Below, piece after piece: positions 41,580 through 56,100 of a stretch of DNA of 64,000 nt. A program made the translations under genes and the position numbers. Origin of the DNA: Azolla caroliniana (lineage: Eukaryota > Polypodiophyta); assembly GCA_043228905.1 (NCBI GenBank), contig JBHGNT010000006.1, positions 5,766,001 through 5,830,000 of the forward strand, written 5' to 3'. The notes below the pieces were generated by a model. The model was not told the origin of the DNA. It searched no databases and saw only the letters and a program-made list of their open reading frames with translations. Numbering within the stretch: position 1 is the first letter of the stretch; each line of letters begins with the position of its first letter.

Positions 41580-44500
41580 CCAACTCACCATCGTGATATA
41601 CCATGAACTAGTATATCTGGACACATAGAGTGATTATGATGCCTCAAAAGCTTGACGAGATATTGTATCTTGTGGTTGGCTATGTATCCTATGAATAAAT
41701 ATACAAGTTGAAAAAGTGCTTCTACTAACATCGGGGGTAAAGTGAACTCAACTCTAATAATGTCATGTGGTACTGTCAATTTGCTTCGGAGTTGATTAAA
41801 GTTATAGCCCAACGGATTTCAATTTCGGAGTCGATTTCGATGTGCTTGGTCCTATAATGTTGTACCCGATTGCTGCCAATGCTGATTGCTGACTTATTGT
41901 CACACCACAACTTCATCTGATTTTCTTGATTCATCTTTAGTTCTACAAGGAGAGTTCTTAACCACATCTTCGCAACTCCTACAACAATAGTTCTATACTT
42001 TGCTTCTGTTGTTGACATTGCTACAATCTACTACCAATAGTTTTTTACTTTTCCAAGAGATCAGATTGCCCCCAACATACATACAATATCCTAATGTGGA
42101 TTTCCTATCATCAACACAACTAACCCAATCAGAATCACAATAATCCTAAATGTTAAAAGGACCATGTTTTCTTAAGATCAATCCCTTCCCTAGGGCACCT
42201 TTGAGATATCTCAAAATCTGGTACACTACATCCATATGATCTTTCCTCCGATCATGCATGTAGTGACTTACCACATTTACTGCAAATGAAATATTTGGGC
42301 GAGTGTGAGTCAAATAAATCAGCTGACCTATCAATCTTTGATACCTTTCACAATAAACTTTCTCCTCTGCAAGTTTAGTTAACTTGATCTTTGGGTCAAT
42401 CAGAGAAGCTACAAGCTTAAAACCCAATATTCCAGTTTTTGTGAGAAGATCTAATACATATTTTTGTTTGAATTGTACCAAAACTTGGGGGATATCCATG
42501 TACACTTCCTCCATCAATTCTCCATGAAGGAATGCATTTTTTTTTACATCTAATTGATGTAATTTCCAAACCTTATTCACTGCAGCTAAGGAAATAAATG
42601 TTCTAATAGTGCTCATCTTCGCCACATGTGCAAAAGTCTCATCGTAATGTCTGACTATATCCCTTAGCCACTAATCACGCCTTGTAATGATTTATTTTTC
42701 CCTATGGGGTTTGTTTTATTGTAAACACCCATTTGCACGCAACCGCCTTCTTTCTTGGTGGTAGTGACACAATCTCCCAAGTTTTGTTCTTCTCAAAAGC
42801 TCTGAGTTCTTCTTGCATAACTACTTTCTAGTTTGGATCTTCTTTAGCAACATGCCAACACTTGGATAAAGTGACATAGTCTAATGATGCAATGAATGCT
42901 CTATGTGTAGGTGATATGTTAGAATAAGAGTTAAACTGAGAAATAACACGAGGAAAACAATAACGATTAGGAGGGACCCCTGCATTACTGTGAGACTTAG
43001 GTTCTACTAACCATTATAGGAGAAAGAAAGGAAATCATATCACCGGTGATTTTTGAGTTTGGGAGTTCTATAGGTATTTAAGAAGTTGAGGCATGTCGAG
43101 ACATGGAACTTGATGGCACAAGTGACACTGCAGACGTGTTCATATTTCCTTCCTTTTGCCTCTTCCTCTAGGTATACAACTTTAGCTCGTCTTCAGTTTG
43201 AGTCCCAACACATACAGGTTCCTTACCTTCATTTCCTTCTTCCTCATCTCCTCATCTCTTACGCGCACTTGTTTCTCAGATGGTGTAGGGATCAACAAAA
43301 GGAATTGATCCTATTTTGGCAACCTCTCACTATGATCTCCTTCCCTCATATTTTCAATCTCAATTAAATCATCACAACGTGAAGTTACCTCTTGTTTGTA
43401 ATACAACTCCGACTCTTAGAAATGCACATCTATGCTCACAAATAATCTCTTCTCCACTGGACTCCAAAATCATCATCATGCTTTGGGACATTCATACAAA
43501 ATCATCATGCTTCTTGTTACATCTAGAAGATGTCTATTCTTCCTCTCTGCTACTTGATTTTGTGTCGGAGTATATGGGCACGCAATTTGCTATTGTATTC
43601 CTTAATTTGGTAGTTATGCCCTAAACGTAATGTTAGCATGCTCTATTCCATTATTAGACCTCAACACCTTTACTACTGTACCATATTGAGTTTGAACAAC
43701 TCTATGAAAATCTTTAAAGCAAGCAAATACTTCATTCTTATTTTTCATCAAATATAACCAAGTAACATGAGAGAAGCAGTCAATGAAAGAGACAAAATTT
43801 CTATATCCCTTAATAAAACTTGAGGAACACGGTCCCCAAACATTGGAGTGTATCACATCAAACACATGGGGACTCCTATGACCTGAACTAACATACCCGG
43901 TTTTAGTAAGCTTACCAAATTCACATGCATCACAAACAAGTTTCGATTTATCAGCCTTTTCAAAAAGGTGTGGATACACCCGCCTCAAAACCCCAAAAGA
44001 GGTATGTCCCATATGTACGTTGGTGGTAAAGCATCAACAAGTTCTCACAACTCATTTTAGATCCCCTTACATTTGTTCCCTCTACCATAAATGCTAATGC
44101 TGAATCCAACACTTCACGATCCAAATACCATAGTCCATTATGCCATGTGCCAATCCCAAGTCTCCGACCTTTCCCTTTCTCTTGGAATGTCACCTTGGGA
44201 ATACCAAAAGAAACAACACATTTTAGTTCGAGTATGATAGAACTTATGGATAATAGGTTTATTGGGTATGAAGTAGCATGCAACACATTAGACAATGTCA
44301 CAAAGTCGGTTACACATTTCACTATACCTATACCAATTACAGGTTGTGTTGTACTGTCAATAGTTTGAATTCTCTCTGGTATTGTTAAGTGAGTATATGA
44401 GGAGAACTTGCTAGCATTACCTGTCACATGCATAGATGCACCATAATCAATTATCCATTCTGGTGTAGAGGCAAGAGTATGCGTGTTACTAGTACCTTTG

Positions 44501-44960
44501 GCCGAATAAGCATAGGTAACAATGTTACCCCTTCGCATGAATGCGCCTCTTTGCTTCCTCCTAAGTTTTTCTAAGAGAGCTTGATCCTCTTTGGTGAACA
44601 TCACCTTAGCTCCTTCCTCTTCTTCTGCTACCATCAGGTTTGCATGGTGACCTCCTCTTCCACCTCTTCAACCTTCGCGACCGCGACCTCTAGTTTGTCC
44701 ACGTCCTCCATATTCTGGATGCCGAGGTGGTGGTTGTGTTCCCATCAAACCTCCAAACACTACAATCTTAGCATACTTCGTGTATTTCACCAATGTTTTC
44801 ACTTGTTCAATTTTGACAACACCTCATCCATCTTCTCAACCTAGACTATCTGTTCTCTCCTCTTCTGACTTCGTTTCTAAAGTCACCTTTCATTCACATA
44901 GTACTGTCATCCTAGAAGGAGAAGCCTCCCTTTCCTCTCTTGGATTCTATCTAAATCCCT
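41580..44960 (-). mobile_element. Decayed Ty1-copia retrotransposon (gag end, PR, INT, RT, RNase H)
   Basis: Minus-strand order is gag-PR-INT-RT-RH, the Ty1-copia arrangement. About 44650-44760 encodes an Arg/Gly-rich gag end (GGRGQTRGRGRE). Protease has WIIDYGASMH near 44440, with Tyr replacing the Ser of DSGA. The integrase zinc-binding part (HxxxH...LVCDACEFGK) and core follow (43614-44012), with a frameshift near 43990 and Asn in place of Asp in HSNVWGP and LRSNNG. A decayed integrase end follows near 43560, then reverse transcriptase pieces (AVACKWVFTIK, LDVKKNAFLHGELMEEVYM). The segment normally holding YVDD is deleted between QVLV and QFKQKYV. RNase H spans about 41800-42145 (ISWKSKK, STTEAKYRTI). 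No LTRs were found. Not functional. Confidence 0.88.
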
Positions 44961-45102
44961 AATGATAGTGAATGATTAATTATAAACTAATGAGAAGGTG
45001 ATGCTACATAAAACAACCTTCTATGGTCTTGTAACGTATTGATTCATTGTGTATTCTTATTGTTAAAACTTAATATACATACTTATGTCATTGTGTGTGT
45101 GT

Positions 45103-45145
<43 letters not shown>

Positions 45146-47165
45146 CTATCATCTATTTCTCCAAATCTTTTACATGGCATCATAGCTTGAGACCATTCTT
45201 TTGTATTCATTATTTATTATGAAGTAAATTTTTTTTTAAGGTAAGAATATTAAGGTAAAAAGTGTAAAAAAAAGACATAAGAATGTTTTGATAACATACA
45301 TATTCGTATGAAAAAGAATGTTGCCAATGCATTCGAGTATATTACATACTATGACATAGTGTCTCATGAGTCCTTTGGTTGTCAATCAATTTTTAAACAA
45401 TAAAGGCCACTCCAAAAAACTTGTTAACCTACACCATTCACATTTTCACATGACATGACTTATAGACCATGGTTGGCCAAAAGAAGACTATGTCTAACAA
45501 TTACATGGTGTTGAAATTAAGATCGGTAATTGTCTAAGAAAATCAGAAGTCATGCTTGTACTACTTTTAACTAATTATTAGTAGATTTTATATTTTAAAT
45601 CATATGAAATGCATGCTTCTCAGTGCTAGTCCATGATATTATGATCAGTCTGCGATGTCCAATCGGTTTACTATCTATCTATATAGGATGATAATGATGG
45701 TCCCACATATCCTCCCTTGTTACCAATGCCACTACAGAAATTGTAGCATTTTACTAACTTTGACATTCATCCTAAATAGCATTGATTCATACTACATCAT
45801 CATCCTAATGGATAAACACTTACATTACCTTCTAAATAAAGAGAAAATATTGCACAACATCATAAAAGTAATTGTTCACCATGACTCAAGTTGACAAGAT
45901 ATACATCAAAGGCAAAATATCCCTACAAAGGTTTCCTTAGATAGATAACTTACCTCCAAAAAGATAATGTAAGTATAAAGAAAAGAAATACAAATTTAAA
46001 ATAATTATTAATACTTCACTTCAAGCACAGGTCAAAGGATTATGCATGAAATACCATAAAAAAACACAATAGCTCAACAATCCAACAATCAATGTCATGT
46101 CTAGTGTTAGGATAGCAGAGATGTATTCCATAGGAGGAACAGTCTCCATGTTAGGAGAATTTTTAGATCCAATTGGTAAAATATAAGCTAGTACATTTAA
46201 GCGAGTACCTTCCAACTTCATTCATCTAGCCTTTTTACCTTAAAAAAAACTCTTAATCCTTCGGCAAGAATTCCATTGAAGAGCAAACTTATTTTTATAT
46301 CAAAACAAGGTCATAGTGAGTTTTGCAAGACTTCTACTCAAAATTCTCCAGATTCATCTGAAAGATCAATTATGTGCCTATGGCAAAAACAGCTCATCCA
46401 AATCCATGTGAAACTTCACTAGAAGTTCCATACTTCCATATGTTACTCGATACATTTAGGCATGCAATTTCTTTTTCTTTTAATGATTGATTGAAAGCCA
46501 TCTCCAGCAGGCATGGCAGTTGAGCTCCCAAACTAGGGAAAAGGCTAAACCAAAATATTTTAATATACAATCTGCGGACTTGAGTAAAATAGAACACCAG
46601 TGTAAAATAGTATGTCTTCATATACAGCTTGCAGCAGAGCCTTCAAAACAATGCCCATATACATTACAAAGGTTGAAATTTTTGTTACAACTTGTCATGA
46701 ACCCAAGGGTGAATATGATTGGACTTGGAATATCCAAACCTTCTTCCTCTCGAAAGGGTCATATCAGTACTTAAGGCTTTAGAATATTTGAATCCTCTTT
46801 TCTACAAATGAAATGTAGAGGCTCATATTGAGCAGCACAGCTCCAAATCTCAGTGTTTCTGGCTGACCAATAAAAATGACTTTTTTCCCTACTGAAAGAT
46901 TCTGAATCAAATACAGTGTTTCAGCTTTTTTCCTACCAAAAGATCCAATCAGATACAGTATTTCAGCTATATTTTTACTACTGAATCAAAATCTTGCATT
47001 TCAGCTTTTTTTTATACTGAAAGATCCAACTCTGTTTGGATCTCCGAGGCATAATTTCCAGCAACAAAAAACCTTACCAAAATTGCAATGTGCTTCATCT
47101 GCAAATTTTTAAACAGATAAAAGCTTCTTGAATGCCATACAGGACCTTGCACCATTATCATAGGT
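44961..47165. other. Intergenic region and symplekin 3' flank
   Basis: Contains a GA microsatellite at about 45112-45137 and no recognisable gene. Near 46870-47030, within or just below the symplekin 3' UTR, a roughly 50-bp AT-rich motif (CTGAAAGATyC...CAGTrTTTCAGCTTTTTT) is repeated about three times with divergence. Confidence 0.5.
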
Positions 47166-50100
47166 TCATTCTTTGTCCATCCTGATAGCATTGGTCGATG
47201 ACACATCAGGAAGAAGTTGTCGGGATGTAACCACCTCCGGAGGCACATTATCTTGCACTAGCCCCAAAACGGCAAGTATGGACCTGATAACAGTAAAAAC
47301 CCATGGAAAATGATACGTCTAATACTTCAGAAAGCGGTCCAGGTGCCCATCTACCATCTAATAACTAAGCTACCATTATTAGTGCCTGAAAAAGTGCCTA
47401 GATACCCATGGTTAAACTTAAAGTTCAGGTTCAAATGGCAAACAATAACATTTTGGGCATCTGAGCCCCAAGACCAAAAAGACAAACATTATGAAGCAGA
47501 AGCTAATTTCCAGTGCATCAATTCATCCGTAGATATACCTTGGCAAAGTGTTCCGCACACTTGGTTTATTAGCATGTGCTGCTAATGGAGCTCGTAGATT
47601 AGGATGCCTAATTAAAGCTTTCTCCAACTGCTGAGCTGGAAGCTGTTTAAAACAATCATTTGAATCAGGTTGCATTCCATTCTCATGTAATAAAAAGTTG
47701 ATCACATTGCATAACATACCTGTAACAGAACATGAAACGAATGTGGTTGGGTTTGGTCAGCACACTTCAGGAACCCAATCCACAGATTTGGCCATTTCCA
47801 TATCTGCAATGACAATAATTATACTCCATGTATTGCAACAAAAAAGAACGAATACATCCACACGCATCACAGCAAACAGGGACAATTACATTTACATATA
47901 CCATTTATATTGCAATAAATCAGAACAAACACATCCAGGAAGGTAACAAAATGGTTGCCAAGCTCCGGCATCCACATGCATCACAGCAAACAAGGAGAAA
48001 TACATTTACATATACCACTTGTATTGCAGCAAATAGGAACAAATATATCCAGGAAGTTTCACAAAATGGCTGCCATGCTCCAGCATCCACATGCATCAAA
48101 ACAATCAGGGACAAATACATTTGCATATGCCACTTACATTGCAGCAAATAGGAACAAAATACTCAGGAAGGTTGACAAAATGGCTGCCACACTCCACATG
48201 CAGCATAAGAAACAGGGACAAATACATTTACATATACCACTTGCATTACAGAAAATCGGAACAAATATATCCAGGATGGTTAAGAAAATCGCTGCCATGC
48301 TCCTGGATCCACATCATCACAGCAAACAGGAACAAATACATTTACATATTCGACTTGCATTACAGCAAAAAGGAACAAATACGTTCAGGAAGGTTACAAA
48401 ATGGCTGTCACACTCCAGCATTCTCTTCCCCCATTTAGAGTAAGTAAATGGAAACAACTTCTCTTTCCATGGTTCTCATGTCACGAGATATCATTGAAAC
48501 AACGGGTGATTCAAAAGTTTCATGCTTGTTATTACTTTCTCCTTAATTGCACTCTTAAATGAGGGTTTTATTTTCCGCTTGATGAATGTCAAGGAAGAGA
48601 TGAAAAAAACATAGTAACAAAATTGTCTTTTATAGGTGTTCTACGCCTCTTGTTCAGCCATACATAGTAATCATGCCATACATACTTAGTTCTTATGCCA
48701 TGCACGTTTAAATAAAGCAAACAGTGGTATAAATGGGTTTATTATAAAACTATGTTGCATTTTCAATGGTTCCTTTAAATGTGGATTTTGCTCAACACAT
48801 GTTCAGAAGATTAAGAGATGGGCTAAAAAATAACAGGAAATTTGTCATCTCTTTATAGTTCTCGTGCCAAAGACTTCCCATTAAGCACAATTCAAATGGG
48901 TTAGCATAAAGAATGAGTTGTTCCTTTACTATCCCTTAAATGTGAAAAGGGTCGTACCTGCTTGGTTATAAGACGAGAAAGAATCTCCATGACAAAGCTA
49001 ACCTGCAATAAGGAAGACAGTAAGGAGCAATAGGACAAACCAAGTTCAATTTCTGTTCCAATAACTATAGAAATTCAATAAATACCAATGACCGAAATGA
49101 TCCAACTGCCAGAATTACAGTCCGCATGAAGAGCATTGGAACTGGAGTCTGTTCCACCTGCAAGAAAGACAAGTATTTTCAAAATGAGAGAAATATTTTT
49201 CAAACTCATCAATAGCGTTCAGTTAAAGAATTAGATATGATACTGGATGTTAATGCCTTAATTTTCTATCTTCAACTTACAAGTTGGTTGAGAACTTTAG
49301 CTAAGACTTGTTGTGTGAAGACTGTTCGCTGTTGGAAACAAACTGCACAAGCTTCTTTCACCTGGAAAAGAAACCACTTATATATAAGTTGACATAGCCA
49401 GTGTAAAATAATGGAGAAAACTTATCAGCAGCATCCTGACACAGCAAACCTGCTTCAACTTATCTAGCCACTCAGAAAATGATGATCTCTATGCCAGTAA
49501 CCTCTCTGTTTTATGTATCTTCCATACTCCACAGAGCATATTAAACTTTGGGATTTCAACTTACCGTAAAGCACTAAGTATACGTGATTACATTCTTGAT
49601 GGCATTCTACATTAGCTTTTTATATCCATAATGACTATAGCTGTGACCAATGAGGCAGAACCAATACAGTTAGGTATGCTCCTTTTCATCAAATCAACTT
49701 ACTCATTGTGTTGGACCTCAAAGGGGTATTACGAAGTATTGCTTAGAAACATTGATGACAGCCTCTCCTTTTATTGGTTGTACAAGTGTGGCCCAAATTT
49801 TATGGATGCTGCAGTGCAGAGTTTGCATATGATGTATTTAAAAATGAAGTGAAATTTCGGTGAATCTCAGGTGGTTGCATAGGAAGCTCTTTCAATATCC
49901 TTTTGCCATTTCTGTTCATTGCCTTCTAGGAGAAGGCAGAATACCTTCCATAACCACATTCACTATGACCCAACAACACATTTCTTGCAGCAATCAGCAA
50001 TGGCTCTTAAGAGACACATTGTAATTACAGTATATCTAGAGATTAATTTCTACATCAGCCATTTCTAACCATTTCTACCTAGACCTGCTTTTTCTGAGAA

Positions 50101-53100
50101 ATAAAACAGAATTTAGGACAACGGGAAGTTAACAACAGCACTTTGATTTGCAGCAAGCAACATAGATAAAGGTGTGGAAGTTGCTTTGAATCAGTACTGC
50201 TTTCATTAAGGCGAGGACCTATAACTCTCTGAATACAAAAACCATTAGAAAGAAGCAGAATTATTACAATAATCATGTTATTGCCGAGGACCGTCCCAAT
50301 CTAGCAAGAAACAAACCAGAAAACTTCTAATCCAAGTATTCATTTAACAATTTAACATTTCATTCATTCATTATAAGCCAATGACAGACGATCAGAATCC
50401 ACACTTTGCACTGCTATATGATATCATCAACACTAAAAGTAAAAAATTATTAAAAATGATAAAATACAATGTCAGTGTCAGTGTCGGTAGAATGGAATTC
50501 TTTCGAAAAGGGGGAATGCTTTGTAAATGAAAATTTACAAGTAGCTTGAGGAATGGGATGTTAGAAAGGAACAATGTCCATGGATGCTGCGAGCCTTTGC
50601 ACTTAAAGAATATTATAAAAAAAGATTGAGGCTCCCAGCCAAGTTTATTACAGATGAAAACTGAGATATTGCTCCAATGAACAAAATGAGACTGTAATGG
50701 CAGCCAATGAGTAAACCCTACAGCTTTTATTATAGGCTTTTCTGGAGACGAGATAAAAAATTTTAAATCAGTTATCGTAGATAAAACTACCATGGGCAGA
50801 GGAATATGGTCTCTTTCTGGATCAATCCCATGAATTGCAATAAGGACCTCTGCTGGTGTCAAGGCAGGACCTGTGTGTACCGAACCCTGCATAATCATTA
50901 AGAAGAATATGAGATATTTACAATTGAGGGAAAACAATAATGCAGGTTTCATGGAATACCTGAAGAATACGATCCAACGCAGCCTTAAAATCTTCAGATG
51001 GAAGAGCAACAAGTTGTGGAAAAATAGGCAGAACCTTCATGCACAACATAAAAATGACTTGCATATCTCAGGAACAGTGACATTGAACAAATGAAGTTAT
51101 TTGTAATATATCCTTAATATATACCTCTTCTTTTGATAAGGATGACAAAATTGGAGTCAAAAGCCTTGCATCCTGTTGTTGATCAAGTAACCAGATTATG
51201 ATTACATTAGATGGATTAGAGTTATACTAATATACTTTCCAATCAGAAATTACCTTTAGTTTGGTCTCATATAGCCGCTTAACCACAGCAATTAATTCAG
51301 ATGATGGTGGAGCTGATTCAGTCAATAAATGCAAAACCTAGCACACAAAATCCTACACACATCAGTCTTGAAAAAGGGCATGAAGCCATGCAAATTCATT
51401 GTACCATGCATCAACAAGTGAAGAGCAATCAATGTGACTAATTGGTCGCGAAAATGCTTGTTGAAAACCTATTTTTACCCTACATGCATACAAGGTAAAA
51501 ACGGATAATCACATAATGATCATCTTTATCATTCTTAGGACGTCATGCATCCACTGTACTGCCATTATTATACACAGAAAAGAAGAGATGAAGTGATATA
51601 AACCAGAAGTAGCAAGTTTTTGCTGCCTGTAGGAGGATCTGATATCAACTGCAAGAGCTCTGGCGATGAGGGACCTATAGTTCGTACAAGAACCGGCATA
51701 TTCCTGTGAGTTGCCTGCACAAACATACGAATTTAATACCATCACAAACAACTCGAAATAACAAGTTTCTTCCAAACAAAATGTGTCTTCCTCACATGTG
51801 GGATTTGATATACTTCCACGCAACACCTTGTACCTTTTAGGATTAGACAGAAAAGCTTCACAGTACAAGAAATTTTTTAACTACGTGGAGACAGCAGAAC
51901 AGAACATACCTGCTTCACTGCTTTAGGTGCAGATTCATAAATACTAAAGATTAAACGAAGAAGAGTAACTCTCTGTGTACACAACAAACAAGGACTGTCA
52001 GATTGAATTCAAGTGCAATTTTTTGCTATTAAAGTTTATTCACATATGCAAATTACCTTGGTACAAAGGGCGAAATATAAAGACATGCACCGTTGTGCCT
52101 CTTGTAGTGACACAGGCGTCCTTGCTTTCTGTTTATCTTCTTCCCCATCAGATCGAGTTTCAGCAGCCATATCAACAAAAACATCCTGTTCCTTTTTAAC
52201 CTGAAGATAATTCAAGGTCTTTAAAAACTTCTTAATATATAGTCACTGCAGATAAGCAAAACCAAAGAAAGGCTTCATATCAATCTAATTCATTGTTGAC
52301 ATGTGGTAAACATAATGACATTGACAGGATCTGCCATAGCACTGGTACATTAACAATCATTGTTCAATCATGATATTAACAAATGAGCCAACATTATGAC
52401 AAGTCATAGTATGCATGGATATATAGCAAAAGGTGCTTATTTCTAGGCACAGACTACTATGCAAAGCTGCACACAACCTTTAGGCAATGATTTTTTCTAA
52501 TATAGGAATCGAAGCAAGCATAGCACAGTACCCCAATTTGTTAACTAAACTTTTAACAATACTTGGATTTAATGATGAAGAGATAGCATAGGTTTTATAC
52601 CCAAAATAATGGTCAACTGTTATTATAAATATGAGTTTGGATTTACATGTTTTCTTTCCTTCCTTTTGGAATCCCTTTTTACTGTCCAAAGCATAGAGCT
52701 CACATATAAGATTTAAATGTGATTACTTTTCCATTTTCTTCTGCAATAGTTCATATTTGTTTGGGTATCTAAAAAAACTATTTATAATTTAAACATGGAT
52801 TATGCAGTAAATATTTTAGAAGCAAGACGTAAACCTGTAATATTGAGGATCCAACCAATTCTGGTCAACATGATCAGACAAATAACTGTCCTGACAATAT
52901 TGTATCTTAGTGAAACAAAGAGATTACCATATCCATGCATGATGCAAATAAGAAATTTTCCAAAAGCCACGATAACAAACCTGTTCAGTAGGCTGGTTGT
53001 CTAATAATGCATCATCACACCCTGAAGTTTTTGCAGCACCTTGCTTCAAGTTTAGTTCCCTTCCCACAGCTGAATGTAGCATGCCGGTTGCAAAATCTTC

Positions 53101-56100
53101 TATTCTTTGAGCAATATAGTGGAGAGCATAAAGTTTGTTTGCAACCTGTCATTTAGACACCAGAGACTATGATATATTTCATGAGGAACCAAAGATTTTC
53201 ATCTTCAATCTAAAAACCAACACAAATAAGAGATACGAGTTGAAATACCAGACGTATAGCCTTTGTCCGCACTTCATCAAATTCATGCACTGCACACTGA
53301 AAATAATGTGACGGAAAATCAATCAGTGAATTCAGGGGCAATATAGGTGAAGAGTTAGCTTTAATTCAGGAACACATCCAATGTAAAAGGCAACAACCTT
53401 CAGTGCAATCTCTAAGCACTTTGAACGCATTGGAGGCCGTAGCAAGATCAGAACCCAAACAGCACTTAAACCTTGAGTTATTCGATCACCATTTGGAGGC
53501 TGAAGACTCTCCTTAGCTGGGATACACAGTGATTCCAACAGTTTCAGAGCTCTGTCAGGAAGAACAGGCGCCTCTCCAAGCAATTTGCTTAGCGACTTGT
53601 CTGTAGGTGGAAGTGTATCCCGTAGTCCCTCCGCCTGCAAAGATATTCTTAACAATGTCAGGTTAAATGAAATACAGCTTCCTGTCTGTACCTAAATTGG
53701 AGAATTTCACCTGACCCTGAAAATTTGTGGAGAATAAGAATATTTATAAACCTAAACTTGCATTCAGTGGACACAAGCTTATAATGCAGTTTTCTCTATA
53801 GACTCACCACAGCAATGAAGAAGAATTCATAATCTATTGAGGCGATTGTTCCTAAATCACCCTCATCTGTACAAGACGCCTTCTCAGCACATAATTGGTA
53901 AAGTATGTGCATTGAAAGTTCATGACCCTTCAAAATATAAAAAGAATGATGTAAAGTACAGGGATTGAAAGTTTGTGTCCCTTCAAAATATAAATTGAGG
54001 TACGAATAGTTTCTGCAATACCTTATTGTTCACATAGTCCGACAGTATGTATTTCAGTAGAATACTCGCAGCTTCCTCATTCCCATCTGTCTGGAATTGG
54101 ACAAGTAAAAAGTTGTCATGGAAAAGAGAATCATTGCAAACTAATCAACATAAAGCCGCAAGGATGTACTAGCCTGGGAAACTAATCGTGCCACCAGACT
54201 GAAGCATAAATGACTGCTGGTGGCAGATCCAGCCACCTTATAGCTTTCCAAAATACGTAGCATGATCATCTTCCATAATTCTGATTGTTGAGCATCAGGA
54301 ATATGCACTGACGGCGTTACTTGCACACTGGCTCTCAATGCCATTTCTGAATCTTCAGGTTCTATGATATCTGTTAATCCAGTTGTATTTGCTTCACCAA
54401 CTCCAGGGGATAAGTCAATCCCATTTTCTTCAATGTCCATAGGCTCAAGCAGCAGTGTATTGTCTTCTGTGTCTAGAGGACTGGGAGGTGTTGAAGGTTT
54501 TACAATAGTTTCCAATGATATGGCCAGACAACTTTGCTTTGGTTGTGAAGAATCTACATCTGGAATGATGGCATCAAGCAAGGAATCATCAGATGTACTT
54601 TCTAGACTTGTTTTGGCTTCATGAATGCTTGGAGGGGAATTTATCTCCTCAGGAATAGAAGATGCTACGGCATTTTCCTCTTTTATGTCCCCAATTATCG
54701 AAATGCTACCAGGACTACTACATGGTTCAACTGCCGCTACACTTGTAGGACTTGGCACATCTGCTTCTTGTTCCTCACTCTTCACTGCAATGCTTACTGA
54801 AGGCTGAGATACAGCAACTGATACAGCTACACGACGGGGGTCCAGCCGGCGTGGATCCTGAGAAAATGAAGTAGCAAGATCAAAGTAAATCTTATGCCTT
54901 CACAATCAAAGATGTGATTACCAACCACAGATAGGAGACGAATCACCACATTCTATTTTATATACAAAACATAATACATAATCATCATTGGTATACTATA
55001 AAAACCTATAAGATTACAAATAACCATCCATGCAATCGACGATAAATTTGAAATACACCATGCCAATAATGATTTACAAATAATCAGCTTTAGATTATAA
55101 ACACAAATGCAAGTTCTTGTTAAAGTTTAAAGCCAATTGAAATTTTACTTTTGAAGCCAATTAATTAGCATTCTCAATCAACTAGAGCATTGTCCTTACT
55201 CTGCGTGGATCACGGCGATGATCAACAGATGAAGGAAGTTCTGATGCAGGTGTTGATTGTATAGTTAGTCCCTGTGGCATTTCAGATCCAACTGTGCTTG
55301 ATTGCACCCCAGTGATGCCAGAGGGTAGAGCAGGTGCTGTTGATGGTAGATTTTTCATGTTCTCTATTACCACATCCGCAAGCATGTCAGGTGGGAGGCT
55401 TGTGATCAGCAGCTCAATTGAAGCTGCTGCCCTTTCACCTTTTGCAACCAACGCTCCAATTATATCAATCATTTGCTGCAATTGTGACACCTCATTATGA
55501 AGGGTTGATTCTGTATTGACACCTTGACCATTAGCCCCACTGGTTTGCCTATCTGCTGAGCCTTCCATCATAGTATTTGATGTGGGTCTTATGCGTTTTC
55601 CTGAGTTTTCCAAGTCATTTGATACACACCCATTCTCTTGCAAAGGTCTCTTGTGGTCCAATGGTTGTAAACTCTCATCCTTACATTTCATGATAAGGAG
55701 AATCAATGGGCTGGCAATTCATTATGAGGTTCACAAAGTACAAGATATAATGTATGCATCGATCAAATGAACACAAAGAGTGTTAACCTTTGGTAGACGT
55801 GCCTCACGAAAAGCTCGCTCCTTTTCTGCATTTCGAAGGATTCTGTCAGTCTGTCGAACAGCTGCTTCAGCAGCATCCCCAGCATTCATTGCTTTAAGAG
55901 CTGACTTCAACTGCTCTCTCCACTGCCAGTCAATATCACACTTTTAGTCAAATCTGCTAATTTTCAACTAAAACATACAGAACAAGAAAATGACAGATTG
56001 ACAGATCAATAACTAGCAATATCTATAAAAGCATTTCAGAGGGAGACTTTATCATTGCTGAACTACCATTTCCTTTTCACAAAAGCTAACTCTATTTCAA

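Noticed and set aside
47820-48440. CRISPR-like regular repeats
   Set aside because: The units are diverged, the whole unit is repeated (no unique spacers), there is no cas gene, and the context is a plant nuclear intron.
47828-48443. Three overlapping + strand ORFs of 107-162 aa
   Set aside because: All lie in the intronic minisatellite, in different frames of the same repeat unit and antisense to symplekin.
50392-51012. 206-aa minus-strand ORF
   Set aside because: It is read-through of symplekin exon 21 and the flanking introns; only the GPALTPAEVLIAIHGIDPERD part is coding.
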